64,000 nucleotides of DNA from NCBI RefSeq assembly GCF_016703145.1, contig NZ_JADJCO010000003.1:1318001-1382000 (forward strand), written 5' to 3'. Source of the DNA: Ottowia sp. Lineage in GTDB: Bacteria; Pseudomonadota; Gammaproteobacteria; Burkholderiales; Burkholderiaceae_C. Positions within the stretch are counted from its first letter, which is position 1; the number at the start of each line of letters is the position of its first letter. Positions 1 to 9,979 of this stretch are shown one piece after another. The translations under genes were made by a program, and so were the position numbers. The notes below the pieces were generated by a model. It was not told where the DNA came from. It saw only the letters and a list, made by a program, of their open reading frames with translations, and made no database searches.

Positions 1-168
1 TACTTCTGTTCGAGTTCCATCATGCAGCCGTCATATGGTATGGCGGCTGATTATATGGAGATGATCTCATTGGACTGCTGGCAGCCGGGCCAGCCACTGG
101 CGTCACCCATGGCGCTCGATAGACTTCGCACCATCCCATCGGCAATTTCACAACCACCAGGAGACACC

Positions 169-1071
169 ATGAGCATCGATCCGCGCTTTTCCGTTCTCGT
201 CGACGGCTACACCTATTTCGAGTGCCCGCGCTGGCACGAGGACCGGCTGTGGCTGTCGGACTTCTACACCGGCCAGGTGATCCGCGTGGCGCTGGACGGG
301 CAGGTGGAGCGAATGGCCGACGTGCCGCAGCAGCCTTCCGGGCTGGGCTGGCTGCCGGACGGCCGGCTGCTGATCGTCTCGATGCGCGATCGCAAGCTGC
401 TGCGCCGCGAGCCGAATGGCCAACTGGTGGTGCATGCCGATCTGTCCGGCATGGCCGCCGGGCATCTCAACGACATGGTGGTGGACGCGCAGGGCCGCGC
501 CTACGTGGGCAACTTCGGCTTCGACCTGATGGGCGGCGGCACACCCGCCACGGCGGTGCTGGCGCGCGTCGATCCCGACGGGTCGGTACACCGCGCGGCC
601 GATGGCCTGTACTTTCCCAACGGCTCGATGATCACGCCGGACGGCCGCACGCTGATCGTGTGCGAGACCATCGGCAACCGCATCTCGGCCTTCGACATCG
701 CCGCCGACGGCAGCCTGGGGCCGCGCCGCGACTGGGCCTGCTTCGGCGACCCGCCGCCGCTGACCGACGTCGCCAGCGCGATGGGCGCCCTGAAGGCGCT
801 GCCCGACGGCGCCACGATGGACGCCGAGGGCGCCGTCTGGTTCTCCGACAGCGGGCGCAACTGCGTGGTGCGCGTGGCGCCGGGCGGCGAGGTGCTGGAC
901 ACCCTTTCGACAGGTTCGATGGGTACTTTTGCCTGCGCGCTCGGCGGCCCGGACGGCCACACGCTGTTCATCTGTGTGGCGCCGGACTTCCACGAGGAAG
1001 CGCGCAAGGCGGCGCGCGAAGCGGCGGTGTGGACGACGCGCGTGCAGGTGCCGCACGCGGGACGGCCTTGA
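169..1071 (+). CDS. SMP-30/gluconolactonase-family hydrolase
   Basis: A 300-residue protein of the SMP-30/gluconolactonase/LRE beta-propeller family, which hydrolyses sugar or other lactones at a metal site in the cytoplasm. Visible family signatures are the N-terminal FECPRWHEDRLWLSDF stretch, the central HLNDMVVDAQGRAYVGN metal-site region, and a second motif FPNGSMITPDGRTLIVCET. The frame is open from position 22, but I place the start at ATG 169 because AGGAG lies at about 160 and the upstream residues are not family-like. It stands alone on the plus strand before a toxin-antitoxin pair. The lactone substrate cannot be inferred. Confidence 0.88.
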   Translation: MSIDPRFSVLVDGYTYFECPRWHEDRLWLSDFYTGQVIRVALDGQVERMADVPQQPSGLGWLPDGRLLIVSMRDRKLLRREPNGQLVVHADLSGMAAGHLNDMVVDAQGRAYVGNFGFDLMGGGTPATAVLARVDPDGSVHRAADGLYFPNGSMITPDGRTLIVCETIGNRISAFDIAADGSLGPRRDWACFGDPPPLTDVASAMGALKALPDGATMDAEGAVWFSDSGRNCVVRVAPGGEVLDTLSTGSMGTFACALGGPDGHTLFICVAPDFHEEARKAAREAAVWTTRVQVPHAGRP

Positions 1072-1133
1072 GCGCGGCTTTCAGGTGCGGGCGCGCGCTC
1101 GGATGGACCCGAATTGCCTCCTCCATCAAAGTA

Positions 1134-1154
1134 TTACCTATTTATAATCGGTAA
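1134..1154. promoter_or_regulatory. Palindrome over the -10 box of the vapB-like gene
   Basis: Half-sites TTACC (1134-1138) and GGTAA (1150-1154) form an inverted repeat around a TATAAT-like -10 box at 1143-1148, about 27 bases before the antitoxin ATG. Antitoxins of the AbrB/VapB type usually repress their own operon from such a palindrome, so this is a plausible autoregulatory operator. The role is inferred from position only. Confidence 0.5.
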
Positions 1155-1180
1155 AACTTTTCTCTCCGGACGCTGCCACC

Positions 1181-1426
1181 ATGCCCACCACGCTCACCGT
1201 CAAAGGCCAGGTCACCATTCCCAAGCAAATCCGCGACGCGCTGGGTCTCACGCCCGGCAGCGCGGTGGACTTCGCCGTCAACCGCGATGGTGAAGTGGTG
1301 CTGCACAAGGCCGCCGGCCTGCGCGGCAAGACGCACAAAACGCCGCCCGACCGCTTCGACGCCGCGCGCGGCAAGGCCGACGTGCCCTGGCGCACGCAAG
1401 AACTGATGGCCCTGCTGCGGGGTTGA
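1181..1426 (+). CDS. AbrB/SpoVT-domain antitoxin (VapB-like)
   Basis: An 81-residue protein starting with a swapped-hairpin AbrB/MazE-type DNA-binding domain (MPTTLTVKGQVTIPKQIRDA, with the family VTIPKQIR motif, then LGLTPGSAVDF). The C-terminal half is basic and Arg/Lys-rich, as expected for the part that binds the toxin. Its stop codon overlaps or nearly touches the start of a PIN-domain gene, the usual antitoxin-toxin arrangement. It probably neutralises that toxin and represses the operon through the palindrome at 1134-1154. Confidence 0.85.
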   Translation: MPTTLTVKGQVTIPKQIRDALGLTPGSAVDFAVNRDGEVVLHKAAGLRGKTHKTPPDRFDAARGKADVPWRTQELMALLRG

Positions 1427-1431
1427 GCCCG

Positions 1432-1833
1432 ATGCTGGTGGATACCAATGTCCTGGTGGACGTGCTGGAAAACGACCCGGAATGGGCCGACTGGTCCATC
1501 GCCCAACTGCGCGCGCAGGCGCAAATCCATCGCCTGGCCATCAACCCCGTGATCTACGCCGAGCTCTCGCTCACCTTCAGCACCGTGGAGGCGCTGGACG
1601 AAACACTCGCGGCGCTGCAAATCCCCGTCATCGAAATGCCCCGACCCGCACTGTTCCTGGCCGGCAAAGCCTTCGTGAAGTACCGCCGCCAGGGTGGCGC
1701 CAAGACCAACGTGCTGGCTGACTTCTTCATCGGCGCCCACGCGGCGGTGGCGGGCTGGCCGGTGCTGACGCGGGATGTGCGGCGGTATGCGGGGTACTTT
1801 CCGACGGTGCAGCTCCTTGCACCCGAAAAATGA
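1432..1833 (+). CDS. PIN-domain ribonuclease toxin (VapC-like)
   Basis: A PIN-domain protein of 133 residues from ATG 1432; a TTG at 1423 overlapping the antitoxin stop is an alternative start. Acidic catalytic positions are visible: the N-terminal LVDTNVLVDVLE motif, a central Glu in INPVIYAELS, and the late Asp residues in NVLADFFIGAHA and LTRDVRRY. VapC toxins cleave tRNA or rRNA when freed from the antitoxin. The gene ends 13 bases before the methyltransferase start codon, so the TA pair and the restriction system may be co-transcribed. Confidence 0.88.
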   Translation: MLVDTNVLVDVLENDPEWADWSIAQLRAQAQIHRLAINPVIYAELSLTFSTVEALDETLAALQIPVIEMPRPALFLAGKAFVKYRRQGGAKTNVLADFFIGAHAAVAGWPVLTRDVRRYAGYFPTVQLLAPEK

Positions 1834-1846
1834 GAAACGAAAACAG

Positions 1847-3474
1847 ATGCCAACGTTGAACTGGATCGGCAAGGACGCCGTTGTCAAACACCACAAGGAA
1901 GTGCCTTTCCGCCTGCTCGAACCCGTGCCCGAACTGAGCTGCGGAAATTTGCGGGGGGGGGGGTAAACCCTGATAAGCAGGATGAGGGCAACCTCATCGT
2001 CCAGGGCGACAACCTGCACGCCCTGAAGGCGCTGCTGCCGCGCTACGCGGGGCAGGTCAAGTGTATCTACATCGACCCGCCGTACAACACGGGCAACGAG
2101 GGCTGGGCCTACAACGACAACGTCAACAGCCCGGAGATTCGCAAGTGGCTGGGCGAGGTGGTCGGCAAGGAAGGCGAGACGCTGGACCGACACGACCGCT
2201 GGCTGTGCATGATGTATCCGAGGCTGGTGCTGCTCAGGCAGTTTCTGCGCGGGGATGGGGCGATTTTTGTTTCTATTGACGATAACGAGGTGGCGAACCT
2301 GCGTTTGTTGATGGATGAGGTTTTTGGGTCTAGAAATTTCCTATGTACTTTTGCTTGGGAAAAACGATATGCGCCGCCGCCAGATACCAAAGATATTGGA
2401 TATCTACATGAATCGTTGATGGCGTATCGGGCAAGCGCCCAATTCCAGCGCAATCTTTTGCCATTGACTGAAGACCAAACTGGCCGCTACAAGAATCCTG
2501 ACCATGATGCTCGTGGGTCATGGAAGGCGATGGACTACACATGCCGCTACACATCGGATGAGCGACCTAATCTTTACTACGCCATTCGCCAGCCCAATAC
2601 AGAGGAGGAAATTTGGCCGAAGCGAACGCGAGTTTGGGCTATGTCGCGTGAAGTGCATGAACGTAACGAGTCGGAAAAAAGAATCTGGTGGGGAGTAAAG
2701 GGAGTCAACAGTGTTCCTGCACTCAAGAATTTTCTCTCCGAAATTCAGCAGGGCATGATGCCCGTTTCACTGTTGAAGCACGATAGCGTTGGTCACACGG
2801 ATGAGGCCGCGAAAGAATTGCGGAATTTGGTGCCAGACGTGAAGTTCACGCCCAAGCCAGCGCGATTGATCCAGCATTTGCTGAAAATTGCCAGCGATAA
2901 GGATTCCCTCATCCTTGACAGCTTCGCTGGCTCCGGCACCACGGCTCATGCCGTCCTCAAACAAAATGCCGAAGACGGTGGCAATCGCCGCTTCATCTTG
3001 GTGGAGATGGACGGTGGCATTGCGAAGAACGTCACCGCTGAGCGCGTGCGCCGTGTGGCGCAGGGCTACACCAACGCCAAGGGCGAGGCCATGCCCGGCC
3101 TGGGCGGCGGTTTCCAGTTCTGCCGTTTATCCGAGCATCCTCTGTTCGACGCCGATGGTCACATCCGCACCGATGTGAAGTTTGCCCAATTGGCCGAGTT
3201 CGTCTGGTTCGCCGAAACAGGCATGGGATATATGGGACAAGCCGATTCGCCGCTTTTGGGCGCGCACGATGGCCGTGCGATCTACCTGCTCTACAACGGC
3301 ATCCTCAAGGACCACACCGCCACTGGTGGCAACGTGCTTACCGGTCCGGTGTTCGACGTGCTGCCCAAGTTCGCTGGCCCCAAAGTGATCTACGCCGCCG
3401 CCAACCGCATAGGCGGCCGGGCTGCACGTGAGGGCATCACCTTCAAGCAAACCCCTTATGCGCTGGAGGTGTAA
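1847..3474 (+). CDS. mod: Type III DNA methyltransferase (Mod), out of frame at an 11-G tract
   Basis: A beta-class adenine methyltransferase, Mod subunit of a type III restriction system, about 542 residues if read in one frame. The ATG at 1847 opens a frame encoding MPTLNWIGKDAVVKHHKEV and onward, which meets TAA at 1964 straight after eleven consecutive G (1953-1963). The rest lies in another frame: NLIVQGDNLHALKALLPRY, the catalytic DPPY motif (YIDPPYNTGNEG, near 2070), a target-recognition region (about 2320-2900), then the AdoMet motif SFAGSGTTAHAVL near 2920. The order DPPY-TRD-FxGxG is that of beta-class Mod proteins. Twelve or nine G would join the frames; eleven or ten leave it closed. 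The TRD is clearly more AT-rich than the flanks. It lies three bases upstream of res. Phase variation or an indel error are both possible. Confidence 0.85.
1953..1963 (+). repeat. Poly-G (11) tract in the 5' part of mod
   Basis: Eleven consecutive G bases inside the coding region, 35 codons after the start. With 11 the frame closes at the TAA directly after the tract; with 9 or 12 it continues into the conserved methyltransferase. Tracts of this kind mutate by slipped-strand mispairing and are the standard on/off switch of phase-variable mod genes. Confidence 0.9.
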
Positions 3475-3477
3475 GCC

Positions 3478-6183
3478 ATGACGACGTTCGCGCCCAAGAC
3501 CTACCAGCAGCAAGTGCTCGACAGCGTCGAGGCCTATTTCAAGGCCTGCCACGAGCTGCCGTCGGCATCGATCGCCTTCACCGCCACCACGGAGCGGCTG
3601 TGGGGCCGAGGCAATGCGTACCACCCGCTGTCGGGCTTTCCGGCCGACATGCCTTACTTTTGCCTGCGCGTGCCCACTGGCGGCGGCAAGACCTGGCTGG
3701 CGGCCAAGAGCGTCGCGCTGGTCAACACGCATCTGCTGCGCTGCGAGCACAGCCTGATCCTGTGGCTGGTGCCCAGCAAGCCCATCCGCGAGCAGACCTT
3801 GCGCGCCTTGCGCGACCGGCTGCATCCGTACCACACGGCGCTGCGTGAAGCGGGGCCGATCACGGTCATGGACCTCGACGAGGCCAAGAGTGTGACCCGC
3901 GCGACGCTGGACACCTCGACCACGATCATCGTCGCCACTCGGCAGGCGTTTCAGGTGGAGGACGAGGAGTCCCGCAAGGTGTACCAGAGCAGCGGCGCGT
4001 TGATGCACCACTTCGACAACCTGTCGCCCACCCAGCGCGAGGGTTTGTTGAGTGAAGGCGAAGGTGCCGAACGCACGACGCCGTGCTCGCTGGCCAACGT
4101 GCTGCGCCTGCGCCGGCCTTTCGTGGTGGTGGACGAGGCGCACAACAGCCGCACCGAACTGGCGTTCGACATGCTGGCGCGCTTGCGCCCCAGTGGCGTG
4201 ATGGAGTTGACCGCCACGCCCGACCTGGAGCGCACGCCGAGCAATGTGCTGCACAGCGTCTCCGCCGCTGAGTTGAAGGCGGAGGAGATGATCAAGCTGC
4301 CGGTGGTGCTGCAAACCGAGCCGAACTGGCAGCAGTGTCTGGCTGACGCCATCGGCCGGCGCAATGCCTTGCATGAACTGGCTGATGAGGAGCGTCGCGC
4401 AGGCAGCCTCTACCTGCGGCCACTGGTGTTGATTCAGTCGGAGCCGCGCCGCGCAGGCGTTGAGACACTGGACTTCGAGCGTGTTCGCAATGAACTGATC
4501 ACCAACCACGGCATCCCGGCCAGCGAGATCGTCGTTGCCACCGGCGAGGAAAAGGGGCTGGAGCAGATCGACGCCGACCACAAGCTGGGCATTGCCGATC
4601 CCGCCTGCCCGGTGAAGTTCGTCATCACCCAGAAGGCGCTGACCGAGGGTTGGGACTGCCCCTTCGCCTACATCCTGGTGAGCATGGCGTCGCTGTCGTC
4701 GGCCACGGCGGTGGAGCAGTTGCTCGGGCGCGTGTTGCGTCAACCCGGCGCAAGCCATCGGCAGGCCAAGGCCTTGAATCAGTCCTATGCCTTCGTGGTG
4801 TCGCGCAACTTCGCCGAGACGGCCGGTGCGCTGCGAGATCGCCTCGTGGCGGGCGCCGGCTTCGAACGACGCGAGGTCACCGAATTCGTTACCGCCGCCA
4901 AGGCCGACCAGGCACGGCTGGATCTGGAAGGCCGTGTCGGGCGTGTCGTCGTTCGCCCGGTGGCGATCACGCTGACCGAAAAGCCCGATCTCAAGCGCGT
5001 GCCCAAGCCGGTGCGCGACAAGGTGAGCTGGGACGGAAAGCTCAACACGCTGACCATCACCACGCCGCTGACCGAGGACGATGCCGAGGTGCTCAAGGAC
5101 TCGGTCATCAGCGACTCTGCGGCAGCGGCCATCGTCGAGGCGGCCGAGATCAGCCGTACCACGGCCATCGAGTTCTTCCAGACGCCGGCCGAGTTGGGGG
5201 ATCGCTTTCGCGTGCCGCAGATGGCCTTGCGCGTTCAAGGCGAGTTGCAACTGTTCGACGACCCGGAGGTGCTCGACTATCCGTGGGATGTATCGACGTA
5301 CGACGCCGCGCCGACCGGCGACGACATCACCGCGCTGGGTGCGGGCTTGAAGGTGTCCGAAGGCGGCGAGATCGATGTCGATGGCGAGAGCGGCAAGGTG
5401 GTCTCGCGCTTTCTGCCCGACCTGCAGCGTGACCTGGGGCTGGTCTATCAGCCCGAGCACTGGGACGAGGTACGTCTCGCGACGTGGCTGTGCAAGAACC
5501 TGCCGGAGCCCTCACTCACCCACGCCAGCAAGCAAGCTTTCGTCGCCAAGTGGCTGACCGAACTGTTGCGACGGGACGGCTTCACGCTCGCACGCGCCAA
5601 TCTGCAGAAGTTCCTGCTTCGCAATCTGCTGGAGGCGCGTATCCGTGAGCTGCGCAAGCAGGCGGTCGGCAAGGCGTTTCAGCAGGCGCTGTTCGGCGAT
5701 GACGCGGCGTCGCGCGTCGCGGTGACGGATCAGTACGCCTTCGAGTTCCACGCGCAGGCCTATGCACCCAGCCGTGACTACGACGGCCGGTGGGGACACT
5801 TCGACTTCCGCAAGCATTTCTACGGGCGCGTCGGCGACTTCGACAGCAAAGAGGAGTTCGAGTGCGCCTGCGGGCTGGACATTCAGGCACAGCAGGGACG
5901 CATCCAGTTCTGGGTGCGCAACCTCGTTCGGCGCGAAGGCAGTTCGTTCTTCCTGCAGAAGGCCGATGGGCGCTTCTACCCGGACTTTCTGTGTCAGCTG
6001 CCCGGCGCTGCAGACCAGGTCGGCCCGATCCTGGCCGTCGAGTACAAGGGCGCAGACCGCTGGGGCAGCGCGCAGGATGATCGACTGATTGGTGGGCTTT
6101 GGGCGAACCTGTCGCAAGGTCGGTGCCGGTTTGTCATGGTCAAAGACAAGCAGTGGAATTCAATCGAATCCTGCTTGAGTTGA
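3478..6183 (+). CDS. res: Type III restriction enzyme, helicase/endonuclease subunit (Res)
   Basis: A 901-residue Res subunit that, with Mod, translocates along and cleaves unmethylated DNA. Visible motifs in order: Walker A in RVPTGGGKTWLAAKS (about residue 60), DEAH-type motif II in VVVDEAHNSRTEL (about 218), motif V-like ITQKALTEGWDCPFAY (about 383), motif VI VEQLLGRVLRQP (about 412), and a C-terminal PD-(D/E)xK nuclease core, FYPDFLCQLPG followed by ILAVEYKG (about 840-865). The ATG at 3478 follows the mod stop by three bases with GGAGG just upstream. Length and layout are normal for Res and it appears intact, so a closed mod frame would leave no matching methylation; Res normally needs Mod for activity. 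Confidence 0.93.
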   Translation: MTTFAPKTYQQQVLDSVEAYFKACHELPSASIAFTATTERLWGRGNAYHPLSGFPADMPYFCLRVPTGGGKTWLAAKSVALVNTHLLRCEHSLILWLVPSKPIREQTLRALRDRLHPYHTALREAGPITVMDLDEAKSVTRATLDTSTTIIVATRQAFQVEDEESRKVYQSSGALMHHFDNLSPTQREGLLSEGEGAERTTPCSLANVLRLRRPFVVVDEAHNSRTELAFDMLARLRPSGVMELTATPDLERTPSNVLHSVSAAELKAEEMIKLPVVLQTEPNWQQCLADAIGRRNALHELADEERRAGSLYLRPLVLIQSEPRRAGVETLDFERVRNELITNHGIPASEIVVATGEEKGLEQIDADHKLGIADPACPVKFVITQKALTEGWDCPFAYILVSMASLSSATAVEQLLGRVLRQPGASHRQAKALNQSYAFVVSRNFAETAGALRDRLVAGAGFERREVTEFVTAAKADQARLDLEGRVGRVVVRPVAITLTEKPDLKRVPKPVRDKVSWDGKLNTLTITTPLTEDDAEVLKDSVISDSAAAAIVEAAEISRTTAIEFFQTPAELGDRFRVPQMALRVQGELQLFDDPEVLDYPWDVSTYDAAPTGDDITALGAGLKVSEGGEIDVDGESGKVVSRFLPDLQRDLGLVYQPEHWDEVRLATWLCKNLPEPSLTHASKQAFVAKWLTELLRRDGFTLARANLQKFLLRNLLEARIRELRKQAVGKAFQQALFGDDAASRVAVTDQYAFEFHAQAYAPSRDYDGRWGHFDFRKHFYGRVGDFDSKEEFECACGLDIQAQQGRIQFWVRNLVRREGSSFFLQKADGRFYPDFLCQLPGAADQVGPILAVEYKGADRWGSAQDDRLIGGLWANLSQGRCRFVMVKDKQWNSIESCLS

Positions 6184-6271
6184 GTATCCCCAGTCGTGTT
6201 TCCGAACCGTCGCGGAGGCCTTCGTTGTTCGACAGACGCCAACGTGCGTAGCACGGTGGGGCCGCCGGTCA

Positions 6272-9200
6272 TCATGCCGCTGCAGCGACGGGCTGCCCCA
6301 GGCTGCGTAGCACATCCCGCACCATCTGCGCGCGCTCCTTCGGCTCCTTGAGTTCGCGCTCGATGCGCAGCTTCTCGTTGCCGGCCAGCTTGATGTGCTT
6401 GTTCTTCTGGATCATGCGGATGATGGCCATGGGGTCGATCGGCGGGTTGGGCCGGAAGGCGATGCTGATGACGCCCGGGGCGGCGTCCACCTTCTGCACG
6501 CCGTAGGGCTGGCTGAGCACGCGCAGGCGGTGCACGTCGATCAGCGTCTGCGCCTGCGGCGGCAGCTTGCCGAAGCGGTCCACGATCTCCTCCAGCAGCG
6601 CGTCGATCTGGTCCGACGTCTTCGCCGTCGCCAGCTTCTTGTAGAAGGACAGGCGCAGGTGCACGTCGCCGCAATAGTCGTCGGGCAGCAGGGCGGGGGC
6701 GTGCAGGTTGATCTCGGTCGTCACCGACAGCGGCGAGAGCAGGTCGGGCTCCTTGCCTTCCTTCAGGCAGCGCACGGCCTCCGCCAGCATCTCGTTGTAG
6801 AGTTGGAAGCCGATCTCCATCATGTTGCCGCTCTGGTTCTCGCCCAGCACCTCGCCGGCGCCGCGGATTTCCAGGTCGTGCATGGCCAGGTAGAAGCCGC
6901 TGCCCAGCTCCTCCATCTGCTGGATGGCGTCGAGCCGCTGCGCCGCCTGTTTGGTCAGGCCCTCGATGTCGGGCACCATCAGGTAGGCATAGGCTTGGTG
7001 GTGGCTGCGCCCGACGCGCCCGCGCAGCTGGTGCAGTTGCGCCAGGCCGAACTTGTCGGCGCGGCTCATCACGATGGTGTTGGCGGTGGGCACGTCGATG
7101 CCGGTCTCGATGATGGTGGAGCACAGCAGGATGTTGTAGCGCTGCGCCACGAAGTCGCGCATCACGCGCTCCAGCTCGCGCTCGGGCATCTGGCCGTGGG
7201 CCACGGCGATGCGCGCCTCGGGCAATATTTCTTCCAGCTTCTGGCGCCGGTTCTCGATGGTCTCCACCTCGTTATGCAGGAAGTACACCTGTCCGCCGCG
7301 CTTCAGTTCGCGCAGCACCGCCTCGCGGATCACGCCGGTGCCTTCGTTGCGCACGAAGGTCTTGATGGCCAGGCGCCGCTGCGGCGCGGTGGCGATCACG
7401 CTCAGGTCACGCAGGCCTTCGAGCGCCATGCCCAGCGTGCGCGGGATCGGCGTGGCGGTGAGGGTCAGCACGTCCACCTCGGCGCGCATGGCCTTCATCT
7501 GCTCCTTGTGGCGCACGCCGAAGCGGTGTTCCTCGTCGATGATGAGCAGTCCGAGGTTCTTGAACTTCACGCTTTCGGACAGCAGCTTGTGCGTGCCGAC
7601 CACGATGTCCACGCTGCCCTCCTGCAGGCCCTTGGCGGCGGCGGTGATCTCCTTGCCGGAGCGGAAGCGGCTCATCTCGGCCACCTTCACCGGCCACTTG
7701 GAGAAGCGGTCCACCAGCGTCTGGTGGTGCTGCTCGGCCAGCAGCGTGGTGGGCGCGAGAAAGGCCACCTGCTTGCCGCCCGTCACCGCCACGAAGGCGG
7801 CGCGCAGCGCCACCTCGGTCTTGCCGAAGCCGACGTCGCCGCACACCAGCCGGTCCATCGGCTGGGGCGAGACCATGTCCTGGATGACGGCGTGGATGGC
7901 GGCCTTCTGGTCGGCCGTCTCCTCGAAACCGAAGTCGTTGGCGAAGACCTCGTAATCGGCCGCCGAGAAGCGGAAGGCGTGGCCCTCGCGCGCAGCGCGG
8001 CGGGCGTAGATGTTCAGCAGCTCGGCGGCCGCTATCGCGCACCTGCTCGGCGGCCTTGCGCTTGGCCTTTTCCCACTGGCCGCTGCCCAGCTTGTGCAGC
8101 GGCGCCTCGTCGGCGCTCACGCCGGTGTAGCGGCTGATCAGGTGCAACTGCGACACGGGCACGTACAGCGTGGCCTTGTCGGCGTACTCCAGGTGCAGCA
8201 TCTCCTGCAGGGCCGGGCTGCCGTCGGCGTTCTTCTCGCCCAGGTCCATGTTGACCAGGCCCCGGTAGCGGCCGATGCCGTGGCCGCTGTGCACCACCGG
8301 GTCGCCCACGTTCAGCTCGCTCAAGTCCTTGATCAGCGCCTCGACGTCGCTGACCGCCTCCTGCCGCTTGCCGCGCCGGCGCGTGGTCGGGCCGGTGGCG
8401 AACAGCTCGGTCTCGGTGACGAAGTCGATGGCGGCCTCGTTCCAGGCGAAGCCGGCGGCCACCGCGGCGGTGGCGATGCCGAGCTTCTCGTCGGCGGACG
8501 ACTCGAACTCGGCCAGCGAGTCGAAGGCGGGCGGGCTGACGCCGCTGGCGCGCAGGAAGTCCAGCAGGCTCTCGCGGCGGCCCTCGCTCTCGGCCAGCAC
8601 CAGCACGCGGTGCGGCGTGCGGGCGATGTGCTCCTTCAGGCGCGTGAGCGGGTCTTCGGCCCCGCGCACCACGGCCAGGGGCGGCAGGGTGTCGAACTCG
8701 GCGTAGGGCTTGTCGGCGCCGGCTTCTCCGAAGCGGATCGCCAGTTGCGCATGCGCCTTGGTGTGCGTGTAGAACTGCTCCGCCGTGAGAAACAGCGCCT
8801 CTGGCGGCAGCGCGGGCCGCTCGGGGTCGCCCTGCACCAGGCGGTAGCGCTCGCGCGTGTCCTGCCAGAAGTGCTGAAACGCGCCTTCCAGGTCGCCGTG
8901 CAGCACCAGCGTGCTGGCCTCGCCCAGGTAGTCGAAGACGGTCGCCGTCTCGTCGAAGAACAGCGGCAGGTAGTACTCGATGCCGGCGGTGGCCACGCCG
9001 TTGCCCATGTCCTTGTAGATGCGGCTCTTGGTCGGGTCGCCCTCCAGCAGCTCGCGCCAGCGGGCACGAAAGCGCGTGCGCGCGGCGTCGTCCATCGGGA
9101 ACTCGCGGCCAGGCAGCAGGCGCACCTCGGGCACCGGGTACAGGCTGCGCTGCGAGTCGGGGTCGAAGGTGCGGATGGAGTCGATCTCGTCGTCGAACAG

Positions 9201-9746
9201 ATCGACGCGAAAGGGCTGCGGCGAGCCCATGGGGAACAGGTCGATCAGCCCGCCGCGCACCGCGTACTCGCCGGGGCTCACCACCTGCGTCACGTGGCTG
9301 TAGCCGGCCAGCGTGAGCTGGGCCTTGAACTTGGCCTCGTCCAGCTTCTGCCCGGTCCTGAACTGGAAGGTGTAGCCGGCCAGGAAGGCTGGCGGCGCCA
9401 GCCGGTACAGCGCGGTGGTGGCGGGCACCAGCACCACGTCCACCTCGCGCTGCGAGATGCGCCACAGCGTGGCCAGCCGCTCGCTGATCAGGTCCTGGTG
9501 AGGCGAGAAGCTGTCGTAGGGCAGCGTCTCCCAGTCCGGGAAGACGGCGCAGCGCAAATCAGGGGAGAAGAAGGCGATCTCGTCCAGCAGGCGCTGGGTG
9601 TCGGTGGCGTCGGCGGTGAAGAGGGCGACCGGCCGGCCGTGGCCCTTTTCGCGCTCGGTCAGCCGGGCCAGCAGCAGCGCGTCGGCGGACGCGGGAGGGC
9701 GGGGCAGGGTGTGGCGCTTGCCAGGGGTGAGCTTGGGCAGGTCCAT
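6272..9746 (-). pseudogene. mfd: Transcription-repair coupling factor Mfd, split by a 1-base frameshift
   Basis: Mfd removes RNA polymerase stalled at DNA damage and recruits UvrA. The N-terminal part starts at ATG 9746 (MDLPKLTPGKRHTLPRPP) with the UvrB-like and RNAP-interaction regions and runs in frame to LGSGQWEKAKRKAAEQVRD. At about 8030-8033 one extra base shifts the frame; the expected AAELLNIYA continues one base over, into the translocase part with Walker A CGDVGFGKTEVALRA, IIDEEHRFG, and the C-terminal domain to the stop at 6272. Together about 1158 residues, the normal length. The extra base sits in a GCGGCCGC context. A sequencing error is at least as likely as a real knockout, because both halves are otherwise perfectly conserved. 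Confidence 0.88.
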
Positions 9747-9863
9747 GAGGGCAAAAAGGGCGCGAATGACAACGACAAAACCCCCGGCCGGAAGGGGCGG
9801 GGGTGCGCAGGACCTCATTTTAGGTTCGCGGGCCGTGGGCTGGCCCCGCCGGCCGGCGGGGCA

Positions 9864-9934
9864 CTTGATTTTGAATGTTTTTGGCCCTTAGCCGGCGTCC
9901 ATGCTGCGCCAAAAGCTATGATTTTTATAGTTAT
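9864..9934 (-). repeat. Dispersed intergenic stem-loop repeat, copy 1
   Basis: A TTTTGAA-type start, then GGCC...TTAGCCGG, a TCCAT segment and an imperfect GCTAT/ATAG hairpin at the far end. It lies between divergent mfd and ispD. The same arrangement recurs in at least eight other places in the window (for example 11163, 14853, 31566 and 37965). Confidence 0.6.
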
Positions 9935-9979
9935 CGGCCTGGCCGCCGCTGCACGACATCCTAGAATCTCGGCACTTTC

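Noticed and set aside
3127..5460. 777-codon minus-strand frame opposite mod/res
   Set aside because: Shadow frame of res; composition is not protein-like and no motif is present.
9770..9800. Possible terminator hairpin upstream of mfd
   Set aside because: ACCCCC...GGGGGT pairing exists but the loop is GC-rich and imperfect, there is no T run, and it lies upstream of both divergent genes.
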